Assembly: GCF_018069875.1 (NCBI RefSeq) | Contig: NZ_JAGQDF010000007.1 | Location: forward strand, 203,151 to 267,150 | Source of the DNA: Ideonella alba | GTDB taxonomy: Bacteria; Pseudomonadota; Gammaproteobacteria; Burkholderiales; Burkholderiaceae_C | Direction: 5' to 3' | Length of the DNA: 64,000 bases | Part shown: positions 54,138 through 62,762 of the stretch, piece by piece | Layout of the letters: the number at the start of each line of letters is the position of its first letter | Numbering within the stretch: position 1 is the first letter of the stretch | The notes under the pieces: generated by a model | Told to the model about the DNA's origin: nothing | Databases searched by the model: none | The model's input: the letters and a program-made list of their open reading frames with translations, nothing else | Program-made: the position numbers and the translations under genes

Positions 54138-55832
54138 ATGTTGAACAAGCTGAAGATCACGACGCGCCTGACCGCGGCCTTTGCGCTGCTGGTGGTCCTC
54201 GTCATGGCACTGTCGGGCCTGGCGCTGTGGCAGATGAGCGCGATGCGCGCCTCCACCCACGAGATCACCGACAACTGGCTGCCCAGTGTCAAGCGGGTGA
54301 ATGCGATGAACACCCTCACCTCGGACTTCCGCCTGGCCGAGGTCCGGCATGTGCTGAGCACCGACGACGCCGAGATGGCCCGCATCGAGAAGGAGATCGC
54401 CGCCATCAAGGCCGACTTCGACAAGAACCGCGACGCCTATGTGCCACTGATCAGCAGCGCCGAGGAGCAGAAGCTCTACGACAGCTTCGCTGCCGACTGG
54501 AAGGCCTACCAGGCGATGCACGAGACGCTGATCGCCACCTCACGCCGGAACGAGACCGACGCCGCCCGCCGGATGCTCGAGACCGACAGTCAACAGATCT
54601 TTGACCGTTCCGGCGACACGCTGATGAAGCTGGTCGAACTGAACAACCAGGGCGCTGCCGACGAAAGCGCCAGGGCTGAGAAGGCCTATGCCGAGGCCCG
54701 CTTGTCGCTGGCGCTGGGGGTGCTGATGGCGTTGGGCGCGGCGGCGGTGTCCGGCCTGTGGCTGGTGCGTTCGATCGCCGCTCCGCTGGCGCATGCCGTC
54801 CAGGCGGCCGATCGCGTGGCGGCAGGCGACTTCAGCCAGCCGATCCAGGCTGACGGCCATGACGAGGCTGCGCAGGTGCTGAAAGCCCTGGCGCGCATGC
54901 AGGGCAACCTGTCGACGGTGGTGTCCGGCGTGCGCGCCAACGCCGAGAGCGTGGCCACCGCCAGCGCGCAGATCGCCCAGGGCAATGCCGACCTGAGCCA
55001 GCGCACCGAGGAGCAGGCCAGCGCGCTGCAGCAGACCGCGGCCACGATGGAAGAGCTCAGCTCCACGGTGCGCAACAACGCCGAGAGCGCCAGGCAGGCC
55101 AACCAGCTGGCGCAGGGCGCCTCCGGCATCGCCGCCCAGGGGGGCGAGGTGGTCGGCCGGGTGGTCACCACGATGCAGGGCATCAGCGACAGCAGCCGCA
55201 AGATCGGCGACATCATCGGTGTGATCGACGGCATCGCCTTCCAGACCAATATCCTGGCGCTGAACGCCGCGGTGGAAGCCGCCCGCGCCGGCGAGGAGGG
55301 CCGCGGCTTCGCGGTGGTGGCCAGCGAGGTGCGCTCGCTGGCCCAGCGCAGCGCCGAGGCGGCCAAGGAGATCAAGAGCCTGATCGGCCGCAGCGTCGAG
55401 CAGGTCGAGCAGGGCACGGTGCTGGTGGACCGGGCCGGCAAGACGATGGACGAGATCGTCGGCTCGATCCGCCGTGTCAGCGACATCGTGGCCGAGATCT
55501 CGTCGGCCAGCGTGGAGCAGAGCTCGGGCATCGCCCAGGTGGGCAATGCCGTGGGCCAGATGGACCAGGCCACGCAGCAGAACGCCGCGCTGGTCGAGGA
55601 AAGCGCCGCCGCCGCGGAGAGCCTGAAGACGCAGGCGCAGCAGCTCGTGGAGACGGTGTCGGTGTTCAAGCTGGCGCACGACGTGGCGCCGCCCGCGGTC
55701 AACTCGAGCGCCACGCGCGCGCCGGTGACTCGCCCGGCTGCGCTTCGCGCCACAGCCGCCCGGATCCCGCCGGCCAAGCCGGCCGAACCGGCCGCGGTCG
55801 CCTCGGCGGACAAGGACTGGGCCACGTTCTGA
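54138..55832 (+). CDS. Methyl-accepting chemotaxis protein
   Basis: A 564-residue chemoreceptor. Helix 1 is at ~11-31, a four-helix-bundle ligand domain at ~35-188, helix 2 at ~189-212, then HAMP and the signalling hairpin with the tip [45 protein letters not shown]. The C-terminus ends in DWATF, close to the NWETF pentapeptide that docks CheR and CheB. ATG 54138 has GGAGA five nt upstream. The sigma-28-type promoter places it in the flagellar regulon. Its ligand is unknown. Confidence 0.96.
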   Translation: MLNKLKITTRLTAAFALLVVLVMALSGLALWQMSAMRASTHEITDNWLPSVKRVNAMNTLTSDFRLAEVRHVLSTDDAEMARIEKEIAAIKADFDKNRDAYVPLISSAEEQKLYDSFAADWKAYQAMHETLIATSRRNETDAARRMLETDSQQIFDRSGDTLMKLVELNNQGAADESARAEKAYAEARLSLALGVLMALGAAAVSGLWLVRSIAAPLAHAVQAADRVAAGDFSQPIQADGHDEAAQVLKALARMQGNLSTVVSGVRANAESVATASAQIAQGNADLSQRTEEQASALQQTAATMEELSSTVRNNAESARQANQLAQGASGIAAQGGEVVGRVVTTMQGISDSSRKIGDIIGVIDGIAFQTNILALNAAVEAARAGEEGRGFAVVASEVRSLAQRSAEAAKEIKSLIGRSVEQVEQGTVLVDRAGKTMDEIVGSIRRVSDIVAEISSASVEQSSGIAQVGNAVGQMDQATQQNAALVEESAAAAESLKTQAQQLVETVSVFKLAHDVAPPAVNSSATRAPVTRPAALRATAARIPPAKPAEPAAVASADKDWATF

Positions 55833-55842
55833 CCACCCAAGA

Positions 55843-55958
55843 AGGGGCGCCTCGCGGCGCCCCTGGTGTCAATGTGATGACGCGAAGGATCAGCGCACCA
55901 CCGCGATCTTGTCGCGCTTGCCAGCGCTGTCGGTGTACAGCGGCAGCGCGCCGGCCTT
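55843..55958. repeat. Direct repeat, left copy (terminator plus 3' end of a gene)
   Basis: Aligned without gaps to 63885-64000, about 97 of 116 positions agree by hand count. The left part is a perfect 9-bp hairpin (AGGGGCGCC 55843-55851, GGCGCCCCT 55856-55864); the right part is the 3' coding end described at 55890-55985. Confidence 0.85.
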
Positions 55959-55985
55959 GACCATGGCGGCCATCGGTACCCCATC
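55890..55985 (-). pseudogene. Remnant 3' end of a gene homologous to the gene at the right window edge
   Basis: The minus-strand frame ending at the TGA 55890-55892 reads KAGALPLYTDSAGKRDKIAVVR, which matches 15 of 22 residues of the C-terminus read at 63932-64000. Upstream of it the frame runs into the MerR-type promoter and copper genes, so only a stub remains. The product family is not recognised. Its downstream hairpin has lost the T tract that the right copy keeps. Confidence 0.65.
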
Positions 55986-55993
55986 GGGTCGAC

Positions 55994-56024
55994 TTGACCG
56001 TCCCAATGCAGGAGGGTTTATGCT
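55994..56024 (+). promoter_or_regulatory. MerR/CueR-type promoter of the copper operon
   Basis: -35 TTGACC (55994-55999), a 19-bp spacer and -10 TATGCT (56019-56024). The spacer carries the dyad-like GTCCC...GGAGGG between TTGACC and GGTTTA, close to CueR sites. An over-long 19-bp spacer is the hallmark of promoters twisted open by MerR-family activators. The matching regulator is not encoded in the window. Confidence 0.75.
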
Positions 56025-56069
56025 TGAGGTTCTGCGCCGTTCCCCTGTTTTGCTCTGGCCCGTGTCCTT

Positions 56070-56504
56070 GTGAAGTCGATTCGCGTCCTCGTGCTGCTGC
56101 TGGTGGCCTTGCTGCTCCCCATCCGGGGTGCGGTGGCGGTCACCATGGTGTGCGCGGAGATGGGCGGGGCGGGCCAACGGCCTGCCTCGACCGCGCACGT
56201 GCATCAGGCCCTTCACCTGGATGACGCAGACACCGTGGTCGGTCATCACCACGGCGATGCGCAGGCCCATGCCGACCATCACGCCCACGGTGCACCGGAG
56301 CACGCAGCGACCGATGCAACTGACAGCACCACGAGCGACACCTGCCACATCTGCGCCAGTGGCTGTGGCGTGGCGGCGCTGCTGACGGCCTTCCCGTCCC
56401 CCTGGGTCGCCACGCCGGTGGCGCGGACCCTGTTCCCCAGCCTGTCCTTGCCCGCGCTGGATTTCCAGCTTGACGGCCAGGACCGGCCACCCCGAACCCT
56501 CTGA
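56070..56504 (+). CDS. Histidine-rich small exported protein (DUF2946-like) of the copper operon
   Basis: A 144-residue protein starting at GTG 56070 with signal peptide (VLVLLLVALLLPIRGAVA). The middle is rich in His and Asp (VVGHHHGDAQAHADHHAHG) and a CHICASGCG motif follows, similar to the Cys pair of DUF2946-type proteins. These features suggest periplasmic Cu binding. It is the first gene behind the MerR-type promoter. A firm family assignment is not possible. Confidence 0.75.
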   Translation: MKSIRVLVLLLVALLLPIRGAVAVTMVCAEMGGAGQRPASTAHVHQALHLDDADTVVGHHHGDAQAHADHHAHGAPEHAATDATDSTTSDTCHICASGCGVAALLTAFPSPWVATPVARTLFPSLSLPALDFQLDGQDRPPRTL

Positions 56505-56605
56505 CCCCACCCGGCCTGCGCCAGCAGGCCCGTCGGGACTCGTCCGCCTGCCGGACGGGTTGTCTGGCCGGGCGCCATGCCCCGGCCGCCAGATGCGTTC
56601 ACGCC

Positions 56606-56950
56606 ATGAAGACATCCGTCACCCGCTGGGTGGCGCCCCTGCTCGCCAGCATGCCGATGCTGGCCATCGGGCAGGCGCTCCAGCGCACCGAACCGGGCAC
56701 CCTGCCCACCCCCACCGCGTTCACGAACTACCAGGCCTACCGCGACATCGAGCCGGGTGACTGGCGCCGCCTGAACGAGACCGTGGGCACGGCCGCCCTG
56801 AAGTCCGCCGCCCCGCCGGCCGCCGCGCCCGCTTCCAGCATGGCCTCGCCAGCCAGACCGGCGATGCCCATGCCCTCTGCGGCCTCCAAGGCCATGCCGC
56901 ACCACATGCACCGCGGCGGTCACGACCAGATGCACGGAGGCCGGCCATGA
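56606..56950 (+). CDS. Met/His-rich small exported protein of the copper operon
   Basis: A 114-residue protein with a short signal sequence (WVAPLLASMPMLAIGQA), a central region FTNYQAYRDIEPGDWRRLNE and an Ala/Pro/Met/His-rich tail (MPHHMHRGGHDQMHGG) typical of disordered Cu(I)/Cu(II)-binding segments. Its stop overlaps the TolC-like start (ATGATG). Similar small proteins are found just upstream of CusC/TolC-like genes in betaproteobacterial copper clusters. Confidence 0.78.
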   Translation: MKTSVTRWVAPLLASMPMLAIGQALQRTEPGTLPTPTAFTNYQAYRDIEPGDWRRLNETVGTAALKSAAPPAAAPASSMASPARPAMPMPSAASKAMPHHMHRGGHDQMHGGRP

Positions 56951-58347
56951 TGCGCCTCACCGCGGTGGCTGCCGCCAGCCTGCTGCTGGCCGGCTGCGCA
57001 TCGTTCTCGCCGGACGGTGGGTTCAACGAGGTCGACGCACTGACCAGGGAGCGCATCGGGCAGTCGCCGTCGCTGCAACGCAGCGCCGACGCGCAATCGG
57101 CCGCCGCGGCACGCGTGGCCCAGTTGGTCAAGCAGCCGCTGACAGCCGACAGCGCCGTCGAGCTGGCACTGCTGAACAACGCCGCGCTGCAGGCCAGCTA
57201 TGCGGAGCTGGGCGTGGCCGAGGCCGACCTGGTCCGGGCAGGCCGATGGGCCAATCCCTCGTTCAGCTTCGGGCGCCAGAGCGGCCGTGGGTCGGTCGAC
57301 ATCGACCGGGCGGTGCTGTTCGATGTGCTGGGACTCTTCACGATGCCCGTGGCACGCCAGGTCGAACAGCGGCGCTTCGAGCAGGCCCAGATACAGGCGG
57401 CGCTCGACACCGTGGCCGTGGCCCAGGCGGCTCGCCAGGCCTACTTCGAAGCCGTCGCGGCGCAGCAGCTGGTGGGCTACTTCGGCCAGGTCAAGGAGGC
57501 CGCGGAGACCTCGAACGAACTGGCCCGTCGCATGGTGGCCGCGGGCAACTTCAGCCGGCTGGCCCAGATGCGCGAACAGTCGTTCTACGCCGACGCCACC
57601 GCCAACCTGGCACGCACGCAGCACCAGGCCGTGGCCGCGAAGGAACGCCTGGTCCGCGCCCTGGGCCTGACCCGCGACCAGCTGGGCATCCAGTTGCCGG
57701 AGCGCCTGCCGGACCTGCCGGCGGTGCCGCTCGAGCCGCGAGACGCCGAGCAGACGGCGATGGACCAGCGGCTCGACGTGCGGCTGGCCAAACGCTCGGC
57801 CGAGGCCACCGCCCGTTCGCTGGGCCTGTCTCAGGCCACGCGCTTCGTCAATGTGCTGCATGCCGGCTACGCCAACGCCAGCGCCACGGGTGAGCGGCGC
57901 ACCAACGGCTACGAGATCGAGCTGGCGCTGCCGCTGTTCGACTTCGGTTCGGCCCGCGTGGCCCGCGCCGAGGCGATCTACCTGCAGGCGCTGAACCGCA
58001 CGGCGGCCATCGCGGTGCAGGCCCAGTCCGAAGTGCGCGAGTCCTATTCGGCCTACCGCACGGCCTACGACCTGGCCAGGCACTACCGGGACGAGGTGGT
58101 GCCCCTGCGCAAGCGCATCTCCGAGGAGAACCTGCTGCGCTACAACGGCATGCTGACCAGCGTCTTCGATCTGCTGGCCGACGCCAAGGATCAGATCGCC
58201 GGCGTGGTGGGCGCCGTGGAGTCGCTGCGCGACTTCTGGGTGGCCCAGACCCACCTGCAGACCGCCCTGACCAGCGGCTCGCCCGGCACGCCCAGCGCGC
58301 CGGGCGCCGCCCGCACAGCCGCAGCCAGCCCGGCTGGCGGCCACTGA
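56947..58347 (+). CDS. TolC-family outer membrane lipoprotein
   Basis: A 466-residue protein with lipobox LAGC (C~18) and two long helical repeats typical of outer membrane efflux channels (SAVELALLNNAALQASYAELGVAEADLVRAGRWANPSF... ; LALPLFDFGSARVARAEAIYLQALNRTAAIAVQ). No inner-membrane RND pump or adaptor gene is present in the operon, which is unusual. It may work with a pump encoded elsewhere or act in periplasmic copper handling with the following oxidase. Confidence 0.9.
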   Translation: MMRLTAVAAASLLLAGCASFSPDGGFNEVDALTRERIGQSPSLQRSADAQSAAAARVAQLVKQPLTADSAVELALLNNAALQASYAELGVAEADLVRAGRWANPSFSFGRQSGRGSVDIDRAVLFDVLGLFTMPVARQVEQRRFEQAQIQAALDTVAVAQAARQAYFEAVAAQQLVGYFGQVKEAAETSNELARRMVAAGNFSRLAQMREQSFYADATANLARTQHQAVAAKERLVRALGLTRDQLGIQLPERLPDLPAVPLEPRDAEQTAMDQRLDVRLAKRSAEATARSLGLSQATRFVNVLHAGYANASATGERRTNGYEIELALPLFDFGSARVARAEAIYLQALNRTAAIAVQAQSEVRESYSAYRTAYDLARHYRDEVVPLRKRISEENLLRYNGMLTSVFDLLADAKDQIAGVVGAVESLRDFWVAQTHLQTALTSGSPGTPSAPGAARTAAASPAGGH

Positions 58348-58361
58348 CCCCCGAAACCACC

Positions 58362-59738
58362 ATGAGCAACCGCAGAACCTTCTTCAAGGCCGCTGGTGCC
58401 ACCTTCCTGGGTGCCGCCGCCGTCAGCCGCGCCGGGGCGGCGTTGCTGCCCGAGGCGGTCGTCCAGACCTCGGCCGCCACCCAATTGCCGCCGCCGCCGC
58501 CCAACGGTCGTCCCTACCAGCCCATCGTCACGCTCAACGGCTGGTCGCTGCCGTGGCGCGTAAAGGACGGCGTCAAGGAGTTCCACCTGGTGGCCGAGCC
58601 GGTGGTGCGCGAGATCGCCCCCGGCATGACGGCCAATCTCTGGGGCTACAACGGCTCCAGCCCCGGTCCGACCATCGAAGCCGTGGAGGGCGACCGCATC
58701 CGCATCTTCGTCACCAACAAGCTGCCGGAGGTCACCTCGGTGCACTGGCACGGCATCCTGCTGCCCTCGGGCATGGACGGGGTGTCCGGCCTGACCCAGC
58801 CGCCCATCCAGGTCGGCAAGACCTTCGTGTACGAGTTCGTGCTGCAGCGCGCCGGCACCTTCATGTACCACCCCCACGCTGACGAGATGGTGCAGATGGC
58901 CATGGGCATGATGGGCCTGTTCATCGTGCACCCCAAGGACCCGCGCCAGTTCAAGGTCGACCGTGATTTCGGCTTCATCCTGAACGCCTACGACATCGCG
59001 CCCGGCAGTGCGACCCCCCAGGTCAACACGATGCTCGACTTCAACCTCTGGACCTGGAACAGCCGCGCCTTCCCCGGCATCGATCCGTTCGTGGCCCGCA
59101 CCGGCGACCGTGTGCGCATCCGCGTGGGCAACCTGACGATGACCAACCACCCCATCCACATGCATGGCCCGCATTTCGAGGTCACCGGCACCGATGGCGG
59201 CTGGGTGCCCAAGTCGGCCCGCTGGCCCGAGGTGACGACCGACATTGCCGTCGGCCAGATGCGCGCCATCGAGTTCAACGCGCTGGCCGGCGACTGGGCC
59301 ATCCACTGCCACAAGAGCCACCACACGATGAACGCGATGGGCCACGGCGTGCCCACCATGATCGGCGTGGACCATCGCGACATCGCCAGAAAGATCTCCA
59401 GCCTGGTGCCCGACTACATGGTGATGGGCGAGCGCGGCATGCACGACATGGCCGAGATGGAGATGCCGATTCCCGACAACACCCTGCCGATGATGACCGG
59501 CACCGGGCCGTTCGGCCCGGTGGGCATGGGCGGCATGTTCAGCGTGGTGAAGGTGCGCGACGACGTGGCGCGCGGCGACTACAAGGACCCGGGCTGGTAC
59601 CGGCACCCCGCGGGAACCCTCGCCTCCGAATACACCAGCGAGGCCCCCGCCCTGCCCGCCGCGCCGCGGGCCTCGGCGCCACCGTCAGACGCGAGCACCT
59701 TGCAGGTCCGCAAGCCCAGCGGCCATGACCACCATTGA
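58362..59738 (+). CDS. Multicopper oxidase, exported (copper tolerance)
   Basis: A 458-residue enzyme with a twin-arginine-type signal (NRRTFFKAAGATFLGAAA). The four copper motifs are intact: HWHG (~128), HPH (~170), HPIHMHG (~263) and HCHKSHHTMNAM (~315), the last giving the type 1 ligands including Met. It is shorter than CopA and CueO and lacks a Met-rich insert. It probably oxidises Cu(I) to Cu(II) in the periplasm. It starts 14 bp after the TolC-like gene. Confidence 0.95.
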   Translation: MSNRRTFFKAAGATFLGAAAVSRAGAALLPEAVVQTSAATQLPPPPPNGRPYQPIVTLNGWSLPWRVKDGVKEFHLVAEPVVREIAPGMTANLWGYNGSSPGPTIEAVEGDRIRIFVTNKLPEVTSVHWHGILLPSGMDGVSGLTQPPIQVGKTFVYEFVLQRAGTFMYHPHADEMVQMAMGMMGLFIVHPKDPRQFKVDRDFGFILNAYDIAPGSATPQVNTMLDFNLWTWNSRAFPGIDPFVARTGDRVRIRVGNLTMTNHPIHMHGPHFEVTGTDGGWVPKSARWPEVTTDIAVGQMRAIEFNALAGDWAIHCHKSHHTMNAMGHGVPTMIGVDHRDIARKISSLVPDYMVMGERGMHDMAEMEMPIPDNTLPMMTGTGPFGPVGMGGMFSVVKVRDDVARGDYKDPGWYRHPAGTLASEYTSEAPALPAAPRASAPPSDASTLQVRKPSGHDHH

Positions 59739-59747
59739 AGGACAGCG

Positions 59748-60242
59748 ATGAAGACCCTCCACACACTGACCACGGCCAGCCTGGTGCTGGCCTGCCTGGG
59801 TGCGCAGGCGCACGGCGACGAGACCCACCCGATGAAGACGCACCGCTATGACCCCCGCCAGGTCGAGGAGCGCGCCTTCGGCAGGGAAGGCGACCCGGGC
59901 AAGGTGTCGCGCACGGTCCGGCTTGAGATGAGCGATGCGATGCGCTTCACGCCCTCGGAGGTCGTCGTCCAGCGCGGACAGACGGTGAAGTTCATCGTCA
60001 CCAACAAGGGCCGGCAGCTGCACGAAATGGTGCTGGGCACGCCGCAGGAATTGAAGGAGCACGCCGAGCTGATGAAGAAGTTCCCGACCATGGAGCACGC
60101 CGACGCGAACATGGCGCATGTGAAACCCGGCGCCAGCGGCGGCATCGTCTGGCAGTTCACCCAGGCGGGCGAGTACCAGTTTGCCTGCCTCATCCCGGGT
60201 CATTTCGAGGCCGGCATGGTCGGAAAGGTGGTGGTCCAGTGA
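59748..60242 (+). CDS. Cupredoxin (plastocyanin-like), exported
   Basis: A 164-residue periplasmic blue-copper protein with signal peptide (LTTASLVLACLGAQAHG). Type 1 copper ligands can be read: H92 (QLHEM), C147 (FACLIPG), H152 and M157. It probably transfers electrons to or from the adjacent multicopper oxidase, or carries Cu. It begins 9 bp after that gene and overlaps the next one by 4 bp (GTGA at 60239-60242). Confidence 0.92.
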   Translation: MKTLHTLTTASLVLACLGAQAHGDETHPMKTHRYDPRQVEERAFGREGDPGKVSRTVRLEMSDAMRFTPSEVVVQRGQTVKFIVTNKGRQLHEMVLGTPQELKEHAELMKKFPTMEHADANMAHVKPGASGGIVWQFTQAGEYQFACLIPGHFEAGMVGKVVVQ

Positions 60243-60697
60243 AACGACGTTCATTCATGGCGCTGGCCATCGGCGCGGCGGCAACCTGGACCCGGCCCGC
60301 AAGCGCGCTCCAGGCACTGCCCCGGGTCGAGGTCTACAAGAACCCCAACTGTGGCTGCTGCGGCGCCTGGGTCGACCACATGCAGGCCGCCGGGTTTCCC
60401 GTGAAGGTGACCCTGGTGGACGACACCGCCGTCATGCGCCGCCGTGTCGGCCTGCCCGATCGGTTCGGGAGCTGCCACACGGCGCTGGTCGGTGGCTATG
60501 TGCTGGAGGGCCATGTGCCGGCCAACGAGGTCAAGCGCCTGCTCGCCCAGCGGCCGGACGCCATCGGCCTGGCCGTTCCCGGCATGCCCGCGGGCTCACC
60601 CGGCATGGAGGTGGGAACCCGGAAGGATCCCTACCAGGTGCTGCTCATCGACAAGCGCGGGCGCGACACCGTGTTCGCGGCCTACCCCAAGGCCTGA
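60239..60697 (+). CDS. DUF411 metal-binding protein (CopG-like)
   Basis: A 152-residue exported protein with an RRSFMALAIG signal. The family motif NPNCGCCGAWVDHM, the second Cys in FGSCHTALVGGYVLEGHVPA, and the end region PYQVLLIDKRG are present. DUF411 proteins are periplasmic Cu-binding proteins in metal-resistance clusters. It starts at GTG 60239, overlapping the cupredoxin stop. Confidence 0.93.
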   Translation: MKRRSFMALAIGAAATWTRPASALQALPRVEVYKNPNCGCCGAWVDHMQAAGFPVKVTLVDDTAVMRRRVGLPDRFGSCHTALVGGYVLEGHVPANEVKRLLAQRPDAIGLAVPGMPAGSPGMEVGTRKDPYQVLLIDKRGRDTVFAAYPKA

Positions 60698-60708
60698 AGG
60701 AGATCCCC

Positions 60709-61059
60709 ATGACATTCGTTCCCACCCTCGCTGCCACGCTGTTCGCCACGCTGGCTGTCACCGCGGCACCGGCCCAGGCCCAGACGCCCACCGACCCCTC
60801 AACCCGCCCCGCGCCAGCGGTCTCGGCAGCCCCGGAGCCCACCAGTGACGGCGAAGTCCGCAAGGTGGACAAGGCCCAGGGCAAGCTCACGCTCAAGCAC
60901 GGCCCGATCAAGAACCTGGACATGCCCCCGATGACCATGGTCTTCAAGGTCAGTGACCCCCAGCTGCTCGAGGGCCTGAACCCGGGCGACAAGATCAGGT
61001 TCGCGGCCGACAACCTGAACGGTGCGATGACGGTGACCGCCGTGCAGGTGCTCAAGTAG
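60709..61059 (+). CDS. CusF-like periplasmic copper-binding protein
   Basis: A 116-residue protein with signal peptide (LAATLFATLAVTAAPAQAQ) and one CusF-type beta-barrel: GEVRKVDKAQGKLTLKHGPIKN, the metal-site segment LDMPPMTMVFKV, and the end AMTVTAVQVLK. His and the two Met of the site are kept; the Trp of E. coli CusF is replaced. AAGGAGAT precedes ATG 60709. It ends the copper operon. Confidence 0.9.
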   Translation: MTFVPTLAATLFATLAVTAAPAQAQTPTDPSTRPAPAVSAAPEPTSDGEVRKVDKAQGKLTLKHGPIKNLDMPPMTMVFKVSDPQLLEGLNPGDKIRFAADNLNGAMTVTAVQVLK

Positions 61060-61353
61060 CGCGAGCCGGCGGCCGTCTGGCGTTGAAGCCCGTGCTGGCT
61101 CCATCTGGCCAGGCCGTGGCGCGGCCCTGTCGCCAAGTTCGCATGAGCGAAGGCTCGTCTAACGACGCATCGTGACCCGCTGGCGGCGACCGTGTGTCGC
61201 CTCGACCGGGCAGGCTCCCAGGACGTGGACGGCGACTCGAGACTGAACTCAGACGGTTGCCTTGCGCCTCTGGCCGCCTGTTCTCGACCCTCAGCGATCC
61301 AAGACGGCCATCGAGACCGGTCGCTCACCTCACCATTGCGGCTCAGCTAGCAA
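61060..61353. other. 294-bp region between the copper operon and the LysR gene
   Basis: No gene, clear hairpin or terminator is seen, although two convergent operons end here. Base composition is less GC-rich than in the rest of the window. A single GTCTAAC resembling an attC core occurs at 61157-61163, without a partner. Confidence 0.4.
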
Positions 61354-62238
61354 TCAGGGAAGCTGAATGGCCTTGGAGAGGTGCGCGTAAACGGCGCCCA
61401 CTCTGCGCAGATGTCGTGCATCCGGATGCGTAAGCAGCCACAGCTCCGTCTCGCACTCCGGCAGCGGGTCGGTCAAGCGCACGAGATCTTTTCGACCTTC
61501 CGCAAGGAACAAGGGAACCACGCCGACACCCAGGCCCAAGGCTACGAGCTCCAACACGGACAGGATGCTGCCGACCTGATATCGAGGAGCCACCTTTGGA
61601 AAGTGGCGCTTGCGCCACACGACCGAAGGATGCTCGGGTAGGGCTTCGTCGGGCGCCACCCAGTCCAGGCTCCCCGCCTGGGCCGGCTCGAAGCTCCGAA
61701 GCCGAGCCCGGCGCGCCGCATACAGCGCCACGCGGATCGGCCCGATCTGCTTGCCGACGAGGTGAGCGGGTGGGCGCTTTGTCGCCCGAACCGCGATGTC
61801 CGCATCGCGCCGCGTGAGGCTCGCCAGTTCATTGCCAGTGTGCAGCTCGAAGGCCAGGTGGGGGTGCTCCTCTCGCAAGGAAGCCAGCGCTGGCGCGACC
61901 AGACCATGCAGGACGGTGTCGGTTGTCGTAATACGAACTGTGCCCGAGATGTGGGACGGCGCCGACTCCACCGTGGCGCGCGCCGCCTCAAGCGCACTCT
62001 CGATGGATTCCGCCTGAACGGCCAGCTCCTGGGCGAGTTCAGTCGGCACGTAGCCCGTACGCGTTCGCTCGAACAGCGGTCGACCCAGGCCGCGTTCGAT
62101 GCGCTGCAAGGCCCGAAACACCGTCGAGGCGTCGACCCCCAGCCGCTCTCCCGCGGCCGCCAAGGTCCCTGTGCGCGTCATGGCCAAGGTCATCTCCAGG
62201 TCGCCTGGCCCAATTCTGTATTGCGTTCGAGCAATCAT
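61354..62238 (-). CDS. LysR-family transcriptional regulator
   Basis: A 294-residue regulator with the N-terminal winged helix-turn-helix (LEMTLAMTRTGTLAAAGERLGVDASTVFRALQRIERGLGRPLFER) and a C-terminal effector-binding domain. AAGGAAA stands just before ATG 62238. It is divergent from the DoxX-Rieske-GST genes and likely controls them. Codon use is softer (more A/T at third positions) than in the housekeeping genes, consistent with later acquisition. Confidence 0.93.
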   Translation of the reverse strand: MIARTQYRIGPGDLEMTLAMTRTGTLAAAGERLGVDASTVFRALQRIERGLGRPLFERTRTGYVPTELAQELAVQAESIESALEAARATVESAPSHISGTVRITTTDTVLHGLVAPALASLREEHPHLAFELHTGNELASLTRRDADIAVRATKRPPAHLVGKQIGPIRVALYAARRARLRSFEPAQAGSLDWVAPDEALPEHPSVVWRKRHFPKVAPRYQVGSILSVLELVALGLGVGVVPLFLAEGRKDLVRLTDPLPECETELWLLTHPDARHLRRVGAVYAHLSKAIQLP

Positions 62239-62262
62239 CAATTTCCTTTCGGCCTATGGCGT

Positions 62263-62276
62263 TTGCCTTGGGGCAA
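62263..62276. promoter_or_regulatory. Candidate LysR operator in the divergent region
   Basis: TTGCC-TTGG-GGCAA is a perfect 5-bp inverted repeat between the divergent LysR and DoxX starts. A second dyad (ATTGC-N6-GCAAT, 62220-62235) overlaps the LysR start codon. Either could be the regulator-binding site. Confidence 0.45.
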
Positions 62277-62315
62277 TCCTACATTGGCTTCGTCATTCAC
62301 TTCCATCCCTGTCCC

Positions 62316-62744
62316 ATGAATTCCGTTCCCGCCACCTCCTCCTCCGCTGCCTGGGGCATCGCGCTGCTGCGCGTGAGCCTCGGTGTCATGTGGATCGCCC
62401 ACGCGCTGCTGAAGCTGTTCGTCTTCACCCTGCCGGGCACCGCACAGTTCTTCACCAGCATCGGGTTCCCCGGCTTCCTGGCGTACCCCGTCTTTGCAGT
62501 CGAACTGGTTGGCGGCCTCGCACTCCTGCTGGGAATCTATGCGCGCCAGGCCGCGCTGGCCCTCGTCCCCGTCATGGCAGTGGCTGCCTGGGTGCATGTG
62601 CCCAACGGCTGGGTTCACACCAGTGCCGGCGGCGGCTGGGAATACCCGGTGTTCCTGATCGTCGCCTCCATTGCGCTGTGGCTGCTGGGTGACGGGGCTG
62701 TTGCTCTAAAGCGTTCGTCAAAGTTCACCCCTCGCTTTGCCTGA
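62316..62744 (+). CDS. DoxX-family membrane protein
   Basis: A 142-residue protein with four membrane helices: WGIALLRVSLGVMWIAHALLKL, FLAYPVFAVELVGGLALLLGIY, LALVPVMAVAAWVH and VFLIVASIALWLLG. This is the DoxX/DoxD-like fold. Roles proposed for relatives include oxidative-stress complexes and quinone-linked redox, none proven here. ATG 62316 is chosen over 62256, whose extension is not hydrophobic. It is first in the Rieske-GST unit. Confidence 0.88.
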   Translation: MNSVPATSSSAAWGIALLRVSLGVMWIAHALLKLFVFTLPGTAQFFTSIGFPGFLAYPVFAVELVGGLALLLGIYARQAALALVPVMAVAAWVHVPNGWVHTSAGGGWEYPVFLIVASIALWLLGDGAVALKRSSKFTPRFA

Positions 62745-62762
62745 CCCACATCGGAGACTTTG

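Noticed and set aside
60181..60708. In-frame extension upstream of the CusF-like gene
   Set aside because: It covers the DUF411 gene in another frame. ATG 60709 has a good ribosome site and leads directly into a signal peptide.
61157..61163. GTCTAAC resembling an attC core site
   Set aside because: No inverse core (GTTRRRY-type) at suitable distance, no integrase and no cassette array.
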